From Hibiscus mutabilis (lineage: Eukaryota > Streptophyta > Magnoliopsida > Malvales > Malvaceae), in NCBI GenBank assembly GCA_019671005.1, contig CM033726.1, positions 21,203,657 to 21,267,656 of the forward strand: a stretch of DNA of 64,000 nucleotides. The letters are read 5' to 3'. A program made the translations under genes and the position numbers. This document shows positions 31,661-42,640 of the stretch, in pieces. Within the stretch, counting starts at the first letter, position 1, and each line of letters starts with the position of its first letter. The notes beneath the pieces were generated by a model. That model was not told the origin of the DNA and did not search any database. It saw nothing but the letters and a program-made list of their open reading frames with translations.

Positions 31661-33130
31661 TGTTGCGCGTAATAAGTGCTCCGCAATTGTGCAAGTGTAC
31701 ACGTCGTAAGTTATAGTATAAAAGATATCGTCTCCACAGGGATTGATGCCACTTCAAGAATCTAATCTCTTGCACTGTAAAAAGTAAAAGAACACAGGTA
31801 GAAGATTGTAGGAATTTAACTAACAACTGAACTAGAAAGCAAATAAGTAAAAAAATATGTAATCAAATGAGAGAGAATAGGCTAGGTTATCGTGAGTTGA
31901 GGTGTGATAGCCGATTGGATCGTCTTGGTAAAAGAGTGCAAGGGCAACTCAGTTGCCGTGGAAACTTGCGCAGCGGGGTTGCCTTGGCAACTAATCGACG
32001 GTTGCTTGGGCGACTGGCTGGGCAACTGCTTGGATGGCTGGGCAGCAACTTCAAGGTTCGGCGGAGCGTTCTTTAATGGTTTCTTCTTATCCCTAAGTCA
32101 AAACTCTAGCTTTTTGTGCATGCCTTGATAATACATCCCTGCGTGAATCAAGGGTGAACAACAACCAATCTTGCGCTCCTCTTAGCCGTTGAAATCCTTA
32201 ACTTATTCCTAAGCCGGATTATTCTTCACCATCAATAGATTGAATATAGACCATACTCATTTGTTTCTTGAATCTAACACTCCTGATATTAGATAAATAG
32301 ATGAAGTTACGAGACCCTCTCACAATTCACTCACAAACAAGAATAAGAACCAAGAATGAGTAAACCTTGAATTGAAAGTGCAAACTCTTATTACCTAAAC
32401 AAAATCCAGTTGTTTCTCACAACCACAAAACACAATAACCTTAGCCAAATAGATTTAGTTCATGGCTAGGTTCCAAAGAAACACAAAACAAAGAATTCCT
32501 AACATAAACCTAATCCAACAAAGAATAAAAATATGAAGAACGGTTGAAGCCTCTTTGTCAAAATCTTCCCCTTGCTCTTGTCGAAATCTCTCCCCCCTCC
32601 TTGAGTTTGACGGCTTGGTCTCTTTTAAACCGGAATTAAATACTTTAAAAGAATATAATTCTTTATTATATTTAAATTCCTTCTAAATCTTCTCCTATCT
32701 TTTTGGGATTTAATTTCTTTTTGACCTTTTCATGGAAATCAAACTCTTTTGGGATTTAACTTTGCTCCACGTCATCTTGGGCTTTTATAGTCATCAATTT
32801 TGATTTTCATATCATCTTATCCCTTATCGACAATTGCCCTGGCAACTAGCTCGACATCTCCTTCATGCATTGCCCTAGCAACTAGCTCGTCATCTCCTTC
32901 ATGCATTGCCCTGGCAACTGGTTCTAGCCTTGCTTTGGCAAGTGATTCTGCACACACACCAAAGCAGTATCTTTTTCCATAAAATTAAGCAAAATATGAA
33001 ATCAAGCTTGTCCACCAAGGAAACAATGCAAACATGCATGAATGGCTAATAATGCAACTAATATGAGCCTAAGTCTAGCAATAATATGAATAAAAAGGGT
33101 AATAAAAATAGTACTTTTGAACACTTAACA
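31661..33130 (-). repeat. E2 5' LTR
   Basis: 1470 bp, TGTTAAGTG at 33130 to ...GCGCAACA at 31661. It is followed, outside the element, by 'cacacccaaactt', which looks like a PPT rather than genomic flank. The LTR may thus have been shared with a second, now lost, internal region or been joined by recombination. Confidence 0.88.
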
Positions 33131-33646
33131 CACACCCAAACTTGCCAAAGCAAGGATGGAACCAGTAGCCAGGGCAATACAAGAAGGAGATGCCGACTTA
33201 GTTGCCAGGGTAGTGCAAGAAGGAGATGCCGACGCAGTTGCCAGGGCAGTGCATGAAGGAGATGCTTACGTAGTTGCCAGGGCAGTGCATGAAGGTTATG
33301 CCGAGCTAGTTGCCAGGGCAATTGTCGATAATGGATAAGATGATGTGGCACTCGAATTGATGACTAGATAAAGCCTAATATGACGTGGAAGAAGATAAAT
33401 CATAGAAGAATTGGAGATTCAAAGGGAGGTTAAATTCCAAGAGTTTTATAAGGAGTTTGAGGATAAAAATAAGAGAGATTAATTATCTCTTTTATCCAAT
33501 TCAATTCCAACTTAAACTCATCCTTATCAACAACATAATCTGCAGAATTGAAGAGTTTAAATTGGATTAGGATCTTATCTCCATGGAATTCCAACGCAAT
33601 ACAACTCCAATGCAAATCCAACTCCAATGCAATCCAACCTCTCCTA
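33131..33646 (+). repeat. Plus-strand LTR fragment with expanded 36-bp array
   Basis: It begins in cttgccaaagcaagg, the same text that precedes the 36-bp array in LTRs. Array units at about 33162-33335 (four full plus parts) show a distinct variant (gtgcaagaaggagatgccgac). The sequence after the array (33340-33640) diverges from E1-E4 LTRs, so it comes from another LTR subtype. It ends where a new LTR start (TTAAGTGTTCAAAAG) begins. Confidence 0.75.
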
Positions 33647-33905
33647 TTAAGTGTTCAAAAGTACTATTTTTATTACCTTTTTTACTCATATTATTGTTAG
33701 ATTTAGGCTCATATTAGTTGCATAATTAGTCATTCACGCATTAATTAATGTTTCTTTCCACCGTTGAGCTTGATTACATAACTTGGTGATTTTTGTGGAA
33801 AAAGATACTATTTTGGTGTGTTTTTGTGTGTGCAGAATCAGTTGCCAAAGCAAGGCTGGAACCAGTAGCCATGGAAATACAAGAAGGAGAAGGGACGTGT
33901 ACACC
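33647..33905 (+). repeat. 5' end fragment of an Athila LTR
   Basis: Starts with (T)TTAAGTGTTCAAAAGTAC and follows the LTR to 'caaggctggaaccagtagcc' and one partial 36-bp unit. It breaks off near 33905 in 'gagaagggacgtgtacacc', which joins the next, opposite-strand piece. Confidence 0.75.
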
Positions 33906-34704
33906 TGCCCAAAAACCTTGAATTGAAAGTGCAACCTCTTATTACCTAAACAAAATCCAATTGTTTCTCACAACCACAAAACACAATAACCTTAGCCAAA
34001 TAGATTTAGTTCATGGCTAGGTTCCAAAGAAACACAAAACAAAGAATTCCTAACATAAACCTAATCGAACAAAGAAGAAAAAGATAAAGAATGGTTGAAG
34101 CCTTTGTCGAAATCTCTCCCTCCTTGCTCTTGTCGAAATCTCTCACCTCTCTCTCCTTGAGTTTGACAGCTTGGTCACCTTTAAATAATAGATGGCTAGG
34201 TCAAAATCCTTCTTGAAGAGGAAGTTAAGTTGGAATTAAATACTTTAAAAGAATATAATTCTTTATTATATTTAAATTCCTTCTAGATCTTCTCCTATCT
34301 TTTTGGGATTTGATTTTTCTTTGACCTTTTCATGGAAATCAAACTCCTTTGGGATTTAACTTTGCTCCACATCATCTTGGGCCTATCTAGTCATCAATTT
34401 CGACTTCCATATCATCTTATCCCTTATAGACAATTACCCTGACAACTAGCTCGGCATCTCCTTCATGCATTGCCCTGGCAACTGGTTCCAGCCTTGCTTT
34501 GGCAAGTGATTCTGCACACACACAAAAACACACAAAAGTAGTATCTTTTTCCACAAAATTAAGCAAAATATGAAATCAAGCTTGTCCACCAAGGAAACAA
34601 TGCAAACATGCATGAATGGCTAATAATGCAACTAATACGAGCCTAAGTCTAGCAATAATATGAATAAAAAGGGTAATAAAAATAGTACTTTTGAACACTT
34701 AACA
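33906..34704 (-). repeat. Minus-strand Athila LTR fragment
   Basis: From about 33917 the text equals the minus-strand LTR between the 'ttgaattgaaagtgcaa' point and its TGTTAAG start (34704). The LTR's 3' third is missing. It faces the preceding plus-strand LTR piece head to head. Confidence 0.78.
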
Positions 34705-35481
34705 CACCCCCAAACTCGAACTATTGCTTGTCATCAAGCAATGCAAACTAATAATCACCCGCCAAGACATCAATTTTCACAAACTTAGCTTCGAACTTGA
34801 TTTCAATTCTCAGAACTGTGGCACAAAGTATAATTGGCTTTTCATTTTTCGGAAAACTTAGGAGTTACTCGGAATCAAACTATAATGCTTGTGAGTGTGT
34901 GGGGAGTTGTGTGCAACTTGATTTTTTGGATTCTATGCAAACAAGAGGTTTTCAAATTACTTCATTGGGTTATTTTAACATGTTTTAACTAGAGCCAGTT
35001 TCGGGCACCTCTAGTGTTTTGTTTTTAGTTTTCTTAAGTTAATTAATTTATTCGACTAGATCCAATTTCGGGCACCTCTAACATTCATCCATTTTTTATT
35101 CTAATCCTCCAATTTTTTAACTGTCAACCTAAGTTCGCTAGAATTCCTTAAATCAATCAAGCCACACAGTGTTTCATCAAGTTTAGCATCATAGTACGAT
35201 TCTAAGTGTTTCCATGTTTATCCTAAAATAAAAAGTTCTATCAATTAAGTACATTGGCAAAGTCATCATCGGATATTCATCAAATCTAGGCAATTCTTGT
35301 TCCAACTAAAGGCATGGCAAGCAATTTATGTATCCTAAATGCAATACTTAAGATGAATGCAACTAAACATGGTAACTAGTTAATAACAACCCCCCAAACT
35401 CGAGTGAGACATTGTCCTCAATGCATGCAACAAAGAAAAATAAAAAATAAAAATAAAGAAAAGTAAAATGCAAATGAGGAC
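34705..35481 (-). other. PPT and 3' noncoding block of a fragmentary copy
   Basis: Minus-strand PPT (34705-34721), two recognisable CTAGAG hairpin repeats (about 34988-35080, fewer than in E1) and the upstream PPT-like tract (35390-35402). No ORF. Confidence 0.75.
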
Positions 35482-35800
35482 TTACTCTGAGCGTTCATCG
35501 TCGTGGATGATTAGTTTCCTTTTGGTCGGTGTCTTGATTCTTTTTCTTGAATGCGGTGGTTGCTTCCTTGTTGTCGATGGTGGAATTGATCCTCTTACGG
35601 GGTTGTCCTCATCGTCCTCTTCATCAATGTCATCAGCTTTTCGCTTGGGCTTGGAGGATTCAATTGGTGCGATCTTTGTCGGTGTAATGGAGGACTCGTC
35701 TGAATCTGAAAAATCAGACAATGATTCAGTACGGGTTGATTCGGGCATAGGTGCTTTACCTTTGGCTTTTACAGTGGTTGCTGGGGCGTCTTTAGCTTTG
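35482..35800 (-). pseudogene. Env-like C-terminal fragment
   Basis: The last ~105 codons of the env-like gene on the minus strand: the [17 protein letters not shown] segment, the SDFSDSDESS acidic part, DEEDDEDNP and the basic tail. The stop matches E2. The gene is cut near 35800, where plus-strand integrase begins. The two share 'ctttg(g)' at the joint. The frame stays open across the joint into antisense integrase to 35871 (129 codons in all). Confidence 0.82.
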
Positions 35801-36525
35801 GGATGCCGAGAGCAATTATCAGTGATGGAGGCAAGCACTTTGACAACAGACTTATTGCCAAGATGTTGCAATGCTTCGGCGTGTCACATAAAATTGCCAC
35901 GGTATATCACCCACAAACCAATGGGCAAGCAGAAATTTCCAACCGAGAATTGAAGGGTATACTCGAGAAAGTTATAAATCCCTCTATGAAGGATTGGTCA
36001 GTAAAACTAGATGATGCACTTTGGGCATATCGCACTGCATTCAAAATACCCTTAGGTATGTCTCCCTTCCGACTTGTCTATGGCAATACATGCCATCTAC
36101 CAGTGGAAATCGAACACAAGGCATATTGGGCAATCAAGACAGTGAATATGGATTGGGAAAGTGCCGGACAAAAGCGTTTGTTGGACCTCAACGAGATATA
36201 AGAAATCCGTGAACTCGCCTATAACAATGCACAAATCTACAAGGAGAAAACAAAGCAATGACATGACAAGAAACTATTGCCGCGACAATTAATGTCAGGG
36301 CAACTAGTTCTCTTATTCAATTCTCGGCTGAATCTTTTCCCGGGAAAACTGAAATCAAGATGGTCGGGACCATTCGAAGTTGTCAAACCGTTCTCCCAAG
36401 GTGCCGTGATAATCAAGTCCATCATTGCCGAACATGAATTCAAAGTTAACGGACAAAGATTGAAGCACTACAATGGTGCCCATGTGGAACGTAACAAAGA
36501 AGTGGTCACCTTAGGAGATGCATGA
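35801..36525 (+). pseudogene. pol: Integrase C-terminal fragment
   Basis: Starts at [16 protein letters not shown], covers [15 protein letters not shown] and the SRWSGPFEVV terminal segment, and ends at the natural TGA (36523). In-frame stops lie at 36198-36200 (GAA to TAA) and near 36259 (TGG to TGA). The zinc region and first catalytic Asp are absent because the fragment begins at the 35.8-kb junction. It is closest to E3 by eye. Confidence 0.85.
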
Positions 36526-36945
36526 GCATGCTCTCCTTTTGATATTTTATTTTTATTTTTTTATTTCTTTGAACTATTTAATTTTTTTATATATTAATTT
36601 CGGTTATTTTTTTCTTTTTAGGATATTTTTATTTATTTTCTTTAAGATTAAGACTACATCTTTCTTTCATATTTATCCAATTGTTTTTAAATTTTAAGTT
36701 TAAAAATTTCTTTGCACATCTTTATTTATTTTCTCTTATTAGTTTATCTTTAATTTAAATCCTTATTTTATTTGTTTTTGAATTGTAGGAAAAGAGTTCA
36801 AGATAAAGAGGAATTTGATTCAAGAAAGAAACTTCTTCAACAAGGAAATTAATGGGCTAAATCTAAGGCTTATATTAAGCCTCCAATTTACCCTAAATAA
36901 ACCCTACATAGCCGGCCAAACCCTTCTCCTTCCCCAAAACCCTTG
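36526..36945 (+). other. Env leader fragment
   Basis: The T-rich leader with the GAATTGTAG|GAAAAG site (near 36790), then leader text up to 'ccccaaaacccttgt'. The env-like ORF itself is missing. The joint to LTR sequence near 36946 shares 'cttgt'. Confidence 0.7.
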
Positions 36946-37101
36946 TGTTCTTTTACTTTTTACAGTGCAAGAGATTAGATTCTTGAAGTGGCACCAATCC
37001 CTGTGGAGACGATATCTTTTATACTATAACTTGCGACGTGTACCCTTGCACAATTGCGGTGCACTTATTACGCGCAACAAGTTTTTGGCACCGTTGCCGG
37101 G
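36946..37101 (+). repeat. LTR 3' end plus partial PBS
   Basis: The last ~134 bp of an LTR ending GCGCAACA at 37079, then the first 16 bases of a PBS (TGGCACCGTTGCCGGG, 37086-37101). The PBS is cut and followed directly by inverted LTR sequence. Confidence 0.78.
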
Positions 37102-37315
37102 AATAAGTGCTCTGCAATTGTGCAAGTGTACACGTCGCAAGTTATAGTATAAAAGATATCATCTCCATAGGGATTAGTGCCACTTCAAGAATCTAATCTC
37201 TTGCACTGTAAAAAGTAAGAGAACACAAGTAGAAGATTGTAGGAGTTTTAACTAACAACTAAACTAGAAAGCAAATAAGTAAAAGAAGATGTAATCAAAT
37301 GAGAGAGAATAGGCT
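37102..37315 (-). repeat. Inverted LTR 3' end fragment
   Basis: The minus-strand LTR end without its last ten bases, running to 'gagagagaataggct'. It forms an inverted pair with 36946-37079 and meets the next plus-strand LTR at the shared 'ggctaaggtta'. Confidence 0.75.
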
Positions 37316-38098
37316 AAGGTTATTGTTTTTTGTGGCTGTGAGAAACAATTGGATTTTGTTTAGGTAATAAGAGTTTGCACTTTCAATTCAAGGTTTACTC
37401 ATTCTTGGTTATTATTCTTGTTTGCTAGTGAATTGGGAGAGGATCTCGTAACTTCATCTATTTATCTAATATCAGGAGAGTTAGATTTAAGAAACGAATG
37501 AGTATGGTCTTTATTCAATCTATTGATGGTGAAGATTAATCCGGCTTAGGAATAAGTTAAGGATTTCAACGGCTAAGAGGAGCGCAAGATTGGTTGTTGT
37601 TCACCCTTGATTCACGCAGGGATGTATTATCAAGGCATGCGCAAATAGCAAGAGTTTCAACTTAGGGATAAGAAGAAACCATTGAAGAATGCTCCGCCAA
37701 ACCTTGAAGTTGCTGCCCAGCCACCCAAATAGTTGCCCAGCCAGTCGCCCAGGCAACCGTCGATTAGTTGCCAAGGCAACCCCGCTGCCCAAGTTGCCAC
37801 AACAACTGAGTTGCCCTTGCACTCTCTTACCAAGACGATCCAATCGGCTACCACTCCTCAACTCACGATAAACTGGCTTATTCTCCCTCATTTGATTACA
37901 TCTTCTTTTACTTATTTGCTTTCTAGTTTAGTTGTTAGTTAAAACATCTACAATCTTCTACTTGTGTTCTTTTACTTTTTACAGTGCAAGAGATTAGATT
38001 CTTGAAGTGGCACCAATCCCTGTGGAGACTATATCTTTTATACTATAACTTGCGATGTGTACACTTGCACAATTGCGGAGCACTTATTACGCGCAACA
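37316..38098 (+). repeat. E3 5' LTR, 3' half only
   Basis: Starts in 'taaggttattgttttttgtgg', about the middle of an LTR, and ends GCGCAACA at 38098. The U3 with TATA box and 36-bp array are missing, so the copy lacks its promoter. The palindrome cluster is at 37728-37815, partly mutated. Confidence 0.85.
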
Positions 38099-38104
38099 AG
38101 TTTT

Positions 38105-38123
38105 TGGCGCCGCTATCGGGGAT
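38105..38123 (+). other. E3 primer-binding site
   Basis: TGGCGCCGCTATCGGGGAT, three changes from the E1 PBS, at the same distance from the LTR end. The GGCAA partner of the PBS inverted repeat is lost here (gactatagc). Confidence 0.8.
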
Positions 38124-38216
38124 TGACTATAGCAACTTTGTTTTTATTTTCTTGCACTTTTTATTTTTCTTGTTTAAGATTCAAAGGGTTAACAAACTTT
38201 GGTTTTGCATTGGTAT

Positions 38217-40195
38217 ATGACCAGGGCGAGACCGACTACACCAGAATATCCCTTTGATCCAAAAATCGAACGAACCTTGCAAAGACTCATACAAAGGTTA
38301 TGAGTAGCAATGGCTAATCAAGAGGGCAATATGAATCAGGATGTTCCAGCAGGAGGAGTGATTCTTCCACGAAATAGAACTATTCGAGACTATCTTGAAG
38401 AAGATGTTGAAGGACTTAGTCCAGGAGTTGTCACACCTGAAATTGAAGCCGACCACATTGAGTTGAAACTGGTGATGTTTAATATGATCAACATAATTGG
38501 TCAATTTGGCGGCTCAGCAACTGAAGATGCACGAAAACATCTTAAATCTTTCCTTGAGATTTGCAATTCATTCAAAATACAAGGAGTCACCCCCGATGTT
38601 TTACGACTCAGATTATTCCCCTATTCACTGAGGGATAGGGCGAAAGCATGGTTAAATAGTATTCCTACCGAATCAATAGGATCTTGGACCGATCTTTGTC
38701 GTGATTTCCTTGCTCGATTTGAATAGTATTCATGCCGGATCAATAGGATCTTGGACCGATCTTTGTCGTGATTTCCTTGCTCGATTTAATCCTACAAATT
38801 TGACTAATAAGTTTCGTAACAAAATTACTTCTTTTTGGCAGGCAGATGATGAATCCATGTACGAGGCTTGGGAGCGATATAGAGAACTTCTACACAAATG
38901 CCCCCTACACAGATTCCCAATATGGACACAAGTAATAATGTTTTACAACGCTGTGAACACACCAACAAGGATGATTCTAGATGCCTCGGCAAACAACATG
39001 CTCCTAGATAAGTTGCCGGAGGAAGTAATGCAAATTCTAAACAGGCTTGCCAAGAATGATTATCAATTCCCATCTGCTAGAAGAGGATGAGTTAGATGCC
39101 AAACCATAATACATGAACTGGGATCATCAGACTCAATTTTGGCACAATTGGCTACTCTAACCAAGATGGTCCAGAACATACAGAAACCAAACAACACAAA
39201 AGAGGTCAAGGTAATGGATTCCTTTTGTGAGTTATGTGGTGGTAACCATGATTCTTCTGAATGTATACAGAATTCAGAATCCAACTTTTATGTGGGGAAT
39301 TACAACCGAAACAACAATGTGATGTCCAATACATACAATCCAGCTTGGAAGAAGCACCCAAATTTTTCATGGAGTAATCCCAACGATGCTCTAAACCAGA
39401 ACAATCAGAATGCACAAGCATCGGGATTCCAGCAGAGAATATGCCGACGACAACGATTGCGCGGCAAGAACAAAGCGACAACATCTAGTTCTTTGGAAAA
39501 TTCTCTCAATGCTTTTATGTTGAAAACTGAATCTTATATGGCTGAGAATAGTAACTTCATAAAAAGAACTGATGCTTTTATTAACAAGGGCAATCAAATC
39601 ATTGGAAAATCAAGTCGGACAATTTGCTCAAAACCTGAATACTAGACCGCAAGGAGGTTTACCTAGCGATACTGAAGTCGCAAGAGGAACTGGCCATGAG
39701 CAATGTAAGGCAATCACCACTAGAAGTGGAAAACAACTTAAAGAGGCTCAAGCTCGCTCATCAAACAAAACTCCACAAAAAGAACAAGATAAACTCAGAG
39801 GCAAAGCCTCAGATGCTGAACCAGGAATTGCCCCGGCAACCAGCGATAAGGATGCCGCGGCAACCAATGATAGGCATGCCATGGCAACCCCAGTTGACAA
39901 TGCCTCGGCAACACCAGTTGCCTCAGCAATGCCGTTAATCAGGTTCCAGACCAATGAAAGGATCGAAGATATTCGACTTCCACCACCATTCCCACAAAGG
40001 TTGAAGCGACAAAAGAAAGAATATCAATTCAAGAAATTTCTTGATATCCTAAAGCAAGTCCACATCAACTTGCTATTGGTTGAGGCGATTGAACAAATGC
40101 TGAACTATGCCAAGTTTTTGAAAGACATTGTGTCCAAGAGAGCAAGGCTAGGAGAGTTTGAAACAGTTGCCGCAACAGAGGGATGCATGGCCATG
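38217..40195 (+). pseudogene. gag: E3 gag
   Basis: The ATG at 38217 (MTRARPTTPEYP) is in frame with the segment from 38310, but TGA at 38301-38303 intervenes. The capsid part is open to a 67-bp direct duplication (38655-38787) that shifts the frame. The next open segment carries the rest of the capsid to a TGA at 39088. A zinc knuckle lies at 39226-39264 (CELCGGNHDSSEC). A deletion near 39588 removes about 30 bp and shifts the frame again. The A-S-A-T array is at 39828-39935. The downstream frame leads into protease. Badly broken but otherwise complete. Confidence 0.88.
38655..38787 (+). repeat. 67-bp tandem duplication inside E3 gag
   Basis: The unit starting aatagtattc and ending tgctcgattt occurs at 38655 and again at 38722 with three or four differences. 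E1 and E2 have one copy. The length (67) is not a multiple of three, so it breaks the reading frame. Confidence 0.88.
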
Positions 40196-40976
40196 TTGCA
40201 CAATCGCATGCCACCCAAGTTGAAGGATCCTAGAAGTTTCACAATACCTTGTTTCATCGGAAACCAGTATGTCGGGAAAGCATTATGTGACCTAGGAGCA
40301 AGTATAAACTTGATGCCTAAATCAGTTTTACAGAAACTAGGAATCGGGAAGGCAAGACCTACAACAGTTATGCTATAGCTAGCCGACAAATCCTATGTCC
40401 ATCCAGAGGGAAAAAATCGTAGACATACTCGTAAAAGTTGATAAATTTATTTTTCCCGCTAACTTTATTGTTTTGGATTGTGAAGAAGATGAACATGCAC
40501 CTATCATTCTCGGGAGACCCTTCCTAGCAACAGGGAGAACCTTGATCGATGTTGAAAAGGGAGAACTCACGATGAGGGTGAATGACCAACAAGTTAAACT
40601 AAATATGTTCCAAACACTAAGGCATGTCGATGATCCAAAAGAATGCCAACTTCTTCATGCCACGACAGAGTTTGACTTCGGTGAGGAATTTAGTTGCCTC
40701 GGCAACGACATTGCTGATCAAGAGGAACCTGAGGAGTATGAAGAACCGATTGATGAGGAACAACAAGAAGAGGCAAATTGGTTAGTCAATCGACCAGGTA
40801 CATACTTTGAACCACTGGATTACTCAGGTAAGGAAGGTAAACTCGAAAAGCCCTCTATTGAACAACCACCGATTCTTGAGTTGAAACAGTTGCCAGGGCA
40901 ACTAAAATATGCTTACTTAGGAACTGATAATACATTGCCTGTAATTATTTCCTCTAAGTTATAGCCTGAGCAGGAA
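40196..40976 (+). pseudogene. pro: E3 protease region
   Basis: CDLGASINLMPKSV (catalytic Asp codon at 40289-40291) is followed by a TAG at 40376-40378 and an extra A in the A-run near 40415 that shifts the frame. ILGRPFLATG and the acidic linker follow in the frame 40395-40964. A TAG (40962-40964) stands in place of CAG, close to the site of the E1 TAG. Confidence 0.87.
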
Positions 40977-42462
40977 AAGAAGCTGATCAAAATGTTGATG
41001 CTACACAAGAAGGCAATAGGGTAGACAATTGCCGACTTGAAGGGAATTAGCCCAGCAGTGTGCATGCACAAGATTTTGTTGGAAGATGGTCACAAACCTT
41101 CAATTGAGGCCCAGAAGAGACTGAAACATGCCATGAAAGGGGTTGTAATGAAAGAAATCATCAAGTGGCTTGACGCCGACATTATATACCCTATCTATGA
41201 TAGTATATGGGTAAGTCCGGTATAATGTGTACCGAAAAAGGGAGGTATAACGGTGGTAAGTAATGAAAACAATGAACTCATTCCAACCAGAACTGCGACT
41301 GGTTAGAGGGTTTGCATGGATTCTCGAAAGCTAAACAAAGCCAGTAGTAAAGATCACTTCCCATTACCCTTTATTGATCAAATGCTTGACCGTCTTGCAG
41401 GTAAACCCTTTTATTGTTTTCTTGATGGTTATTCAGGTTACAATCAAATTGCCATAGCACCAGAAGATCAAGAAAAGACAACATTCACATGCCCATATGG
41501 TACTTATGCTTTCAGAAGGATGCCGTTCAGATTGTGTAATGCCCCGGCAACCTTCCAAAGATGCATGATGGCACTCTTTTCAGACATGGTCGAAGACTTC
41601 CTTGAGATCTTCATGTATGTTTTTTCTATTTTTGGTAATGACTTCGATAGTTGCCTCGGCAATTTAGAGAAGGTGTTGGCAAGATGTGAAGAAACCGATT
41701 TAGTCATTAATTGGGAGAAGTGCCATTTTATGGTAGATGAAGGAATAGTGCTCGGCCACAAGATTTCATCCAAGGGAATTGAAGTAGACAAATCCAAGGT
41801 GGACGTGATCGAGAGATTACCCCTACCAAGTTCGGTTAAAGGAATCCGAAGCTTTCTAGGACATACAGGTTTTTACAGAAGGTTCATTCATAATTTTTCT
41901 AAAATTACTAAACCCTTGTGCAATTTGCTTGAACAGGATAAAGTCTTCAATTTTGATTATTCTTGTGCCCAAGCATTCAAAACCCTAAAGGAAAAGCTTA
42001 CCTCGGCACCCATTGTCGTTCCATCCAATTGGACGCTACCTTTTGAGCTCATGTATGATGCAAGTGATTTCGCGGTAGGAGCAGTCCTAGGCCAACGCAC
42101 AGGTAAGACTTTTCATGTGATATACTACGCTAGTAAAACTCTTAATAGTGCTCAAGTGAATTACACAGCAACGAAGAAAGAGTTACTAGTCGTAGTATTC
42201 ATATTTGACAAGTTTCGATCCTATTTGATTGGTACAAAGGTAATTGTTCATTCGGACCATTCGGCAATTAAGTATCTATTTGCTAAAAACGATGCCAAAC
42301 CTCGTTTGATTCGTTGGATATTACTTTTACAAGAGTTTGACATTGAAATTAAGGACAAGAAAGGAATAGAAAATCAAGTGGCTGATCACTTATCACGCTT
42401 AGAACGTAATAAGGAAGAGGACGCAGATTTAGAGATATGCGATGCATTCCTGGATGAGCAAC
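40977..42462 (+). pseudogene. pol: E3 RT and RNase H with altered active site
   Basis: The frame has TAG near 41022, TAA at 41223 and TAG near 41306, then is open from 41316. RT motifs are [24 protein letters not shown] and [16 protein letters not shown]. The catalytic box reads F-M-Y-V (41610-41621) instead of F-M-D-D. Losing both Asp residues would abolish polymerisation. RNase H (about 42045-42410) keeps [19 protein letters not shown] and ADHLSR, but the EKEL Glu is in a changed context (KKELLVVVF). Clearly non-functional. Confidence 0.9.
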
Positions 42463-42469
42463 TATTAGT

Positions 42470-42640
42470 TGCCTCGGCAACCATGGATGCGCATGCCTCG
42501 GTAACCCTTAAATCGCACACCTCGGCAACTACAGACGCGTATGCCTCAGTAACCCTTGACGCGCATGTCGCGGCAACTCTAGACCCACACGCCTTGGCAA
42601 CCATAGAAGCAGTTGCCACGGCAACACATGCCTCGGCAAT
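42470..42640 (+). repeat. E3 24-bp coding minisatellite, RNase H-integrase linker
   Basis: About seven eight-residue units ([48 protein letters not shown], then a partial). The first core, TTGCCTCGGCAA near 42470, is strict. Unit number and residues differ from E1 and E2. Confidence 0.87.

Larger units (their letters stand above)
22455..33130 (-). mobile_element. E2: Athila-lineage retrotransposon, full length but decayed
   Basis: Read on the minus strand: 5' LTR 33130-31661, PBS 31654-31636, gag from 31542, protease, RT, RNase H, integrase to 26753, env-like gene 26130-24604, 3' noncoding block, PPT and 3' LTR 23732-22455. All coding parts are recognisable, but they carry stops and indels, and gag has a large internal deletion. 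The left flank is ATTAG (22450-22454). No matching duplication exists on the right, because the 5' LTR abuts PPT-like sequence and rearranged LTR pieces. Confidence 0.9.

Noticed and set aside
33143..33346. Repeat array considered as a CRISPR-like or satellite locus
   Set aside because: Units are directly tandem without unique spacers and belong to the LTR; the DNA is plant retrotransposon sequence.
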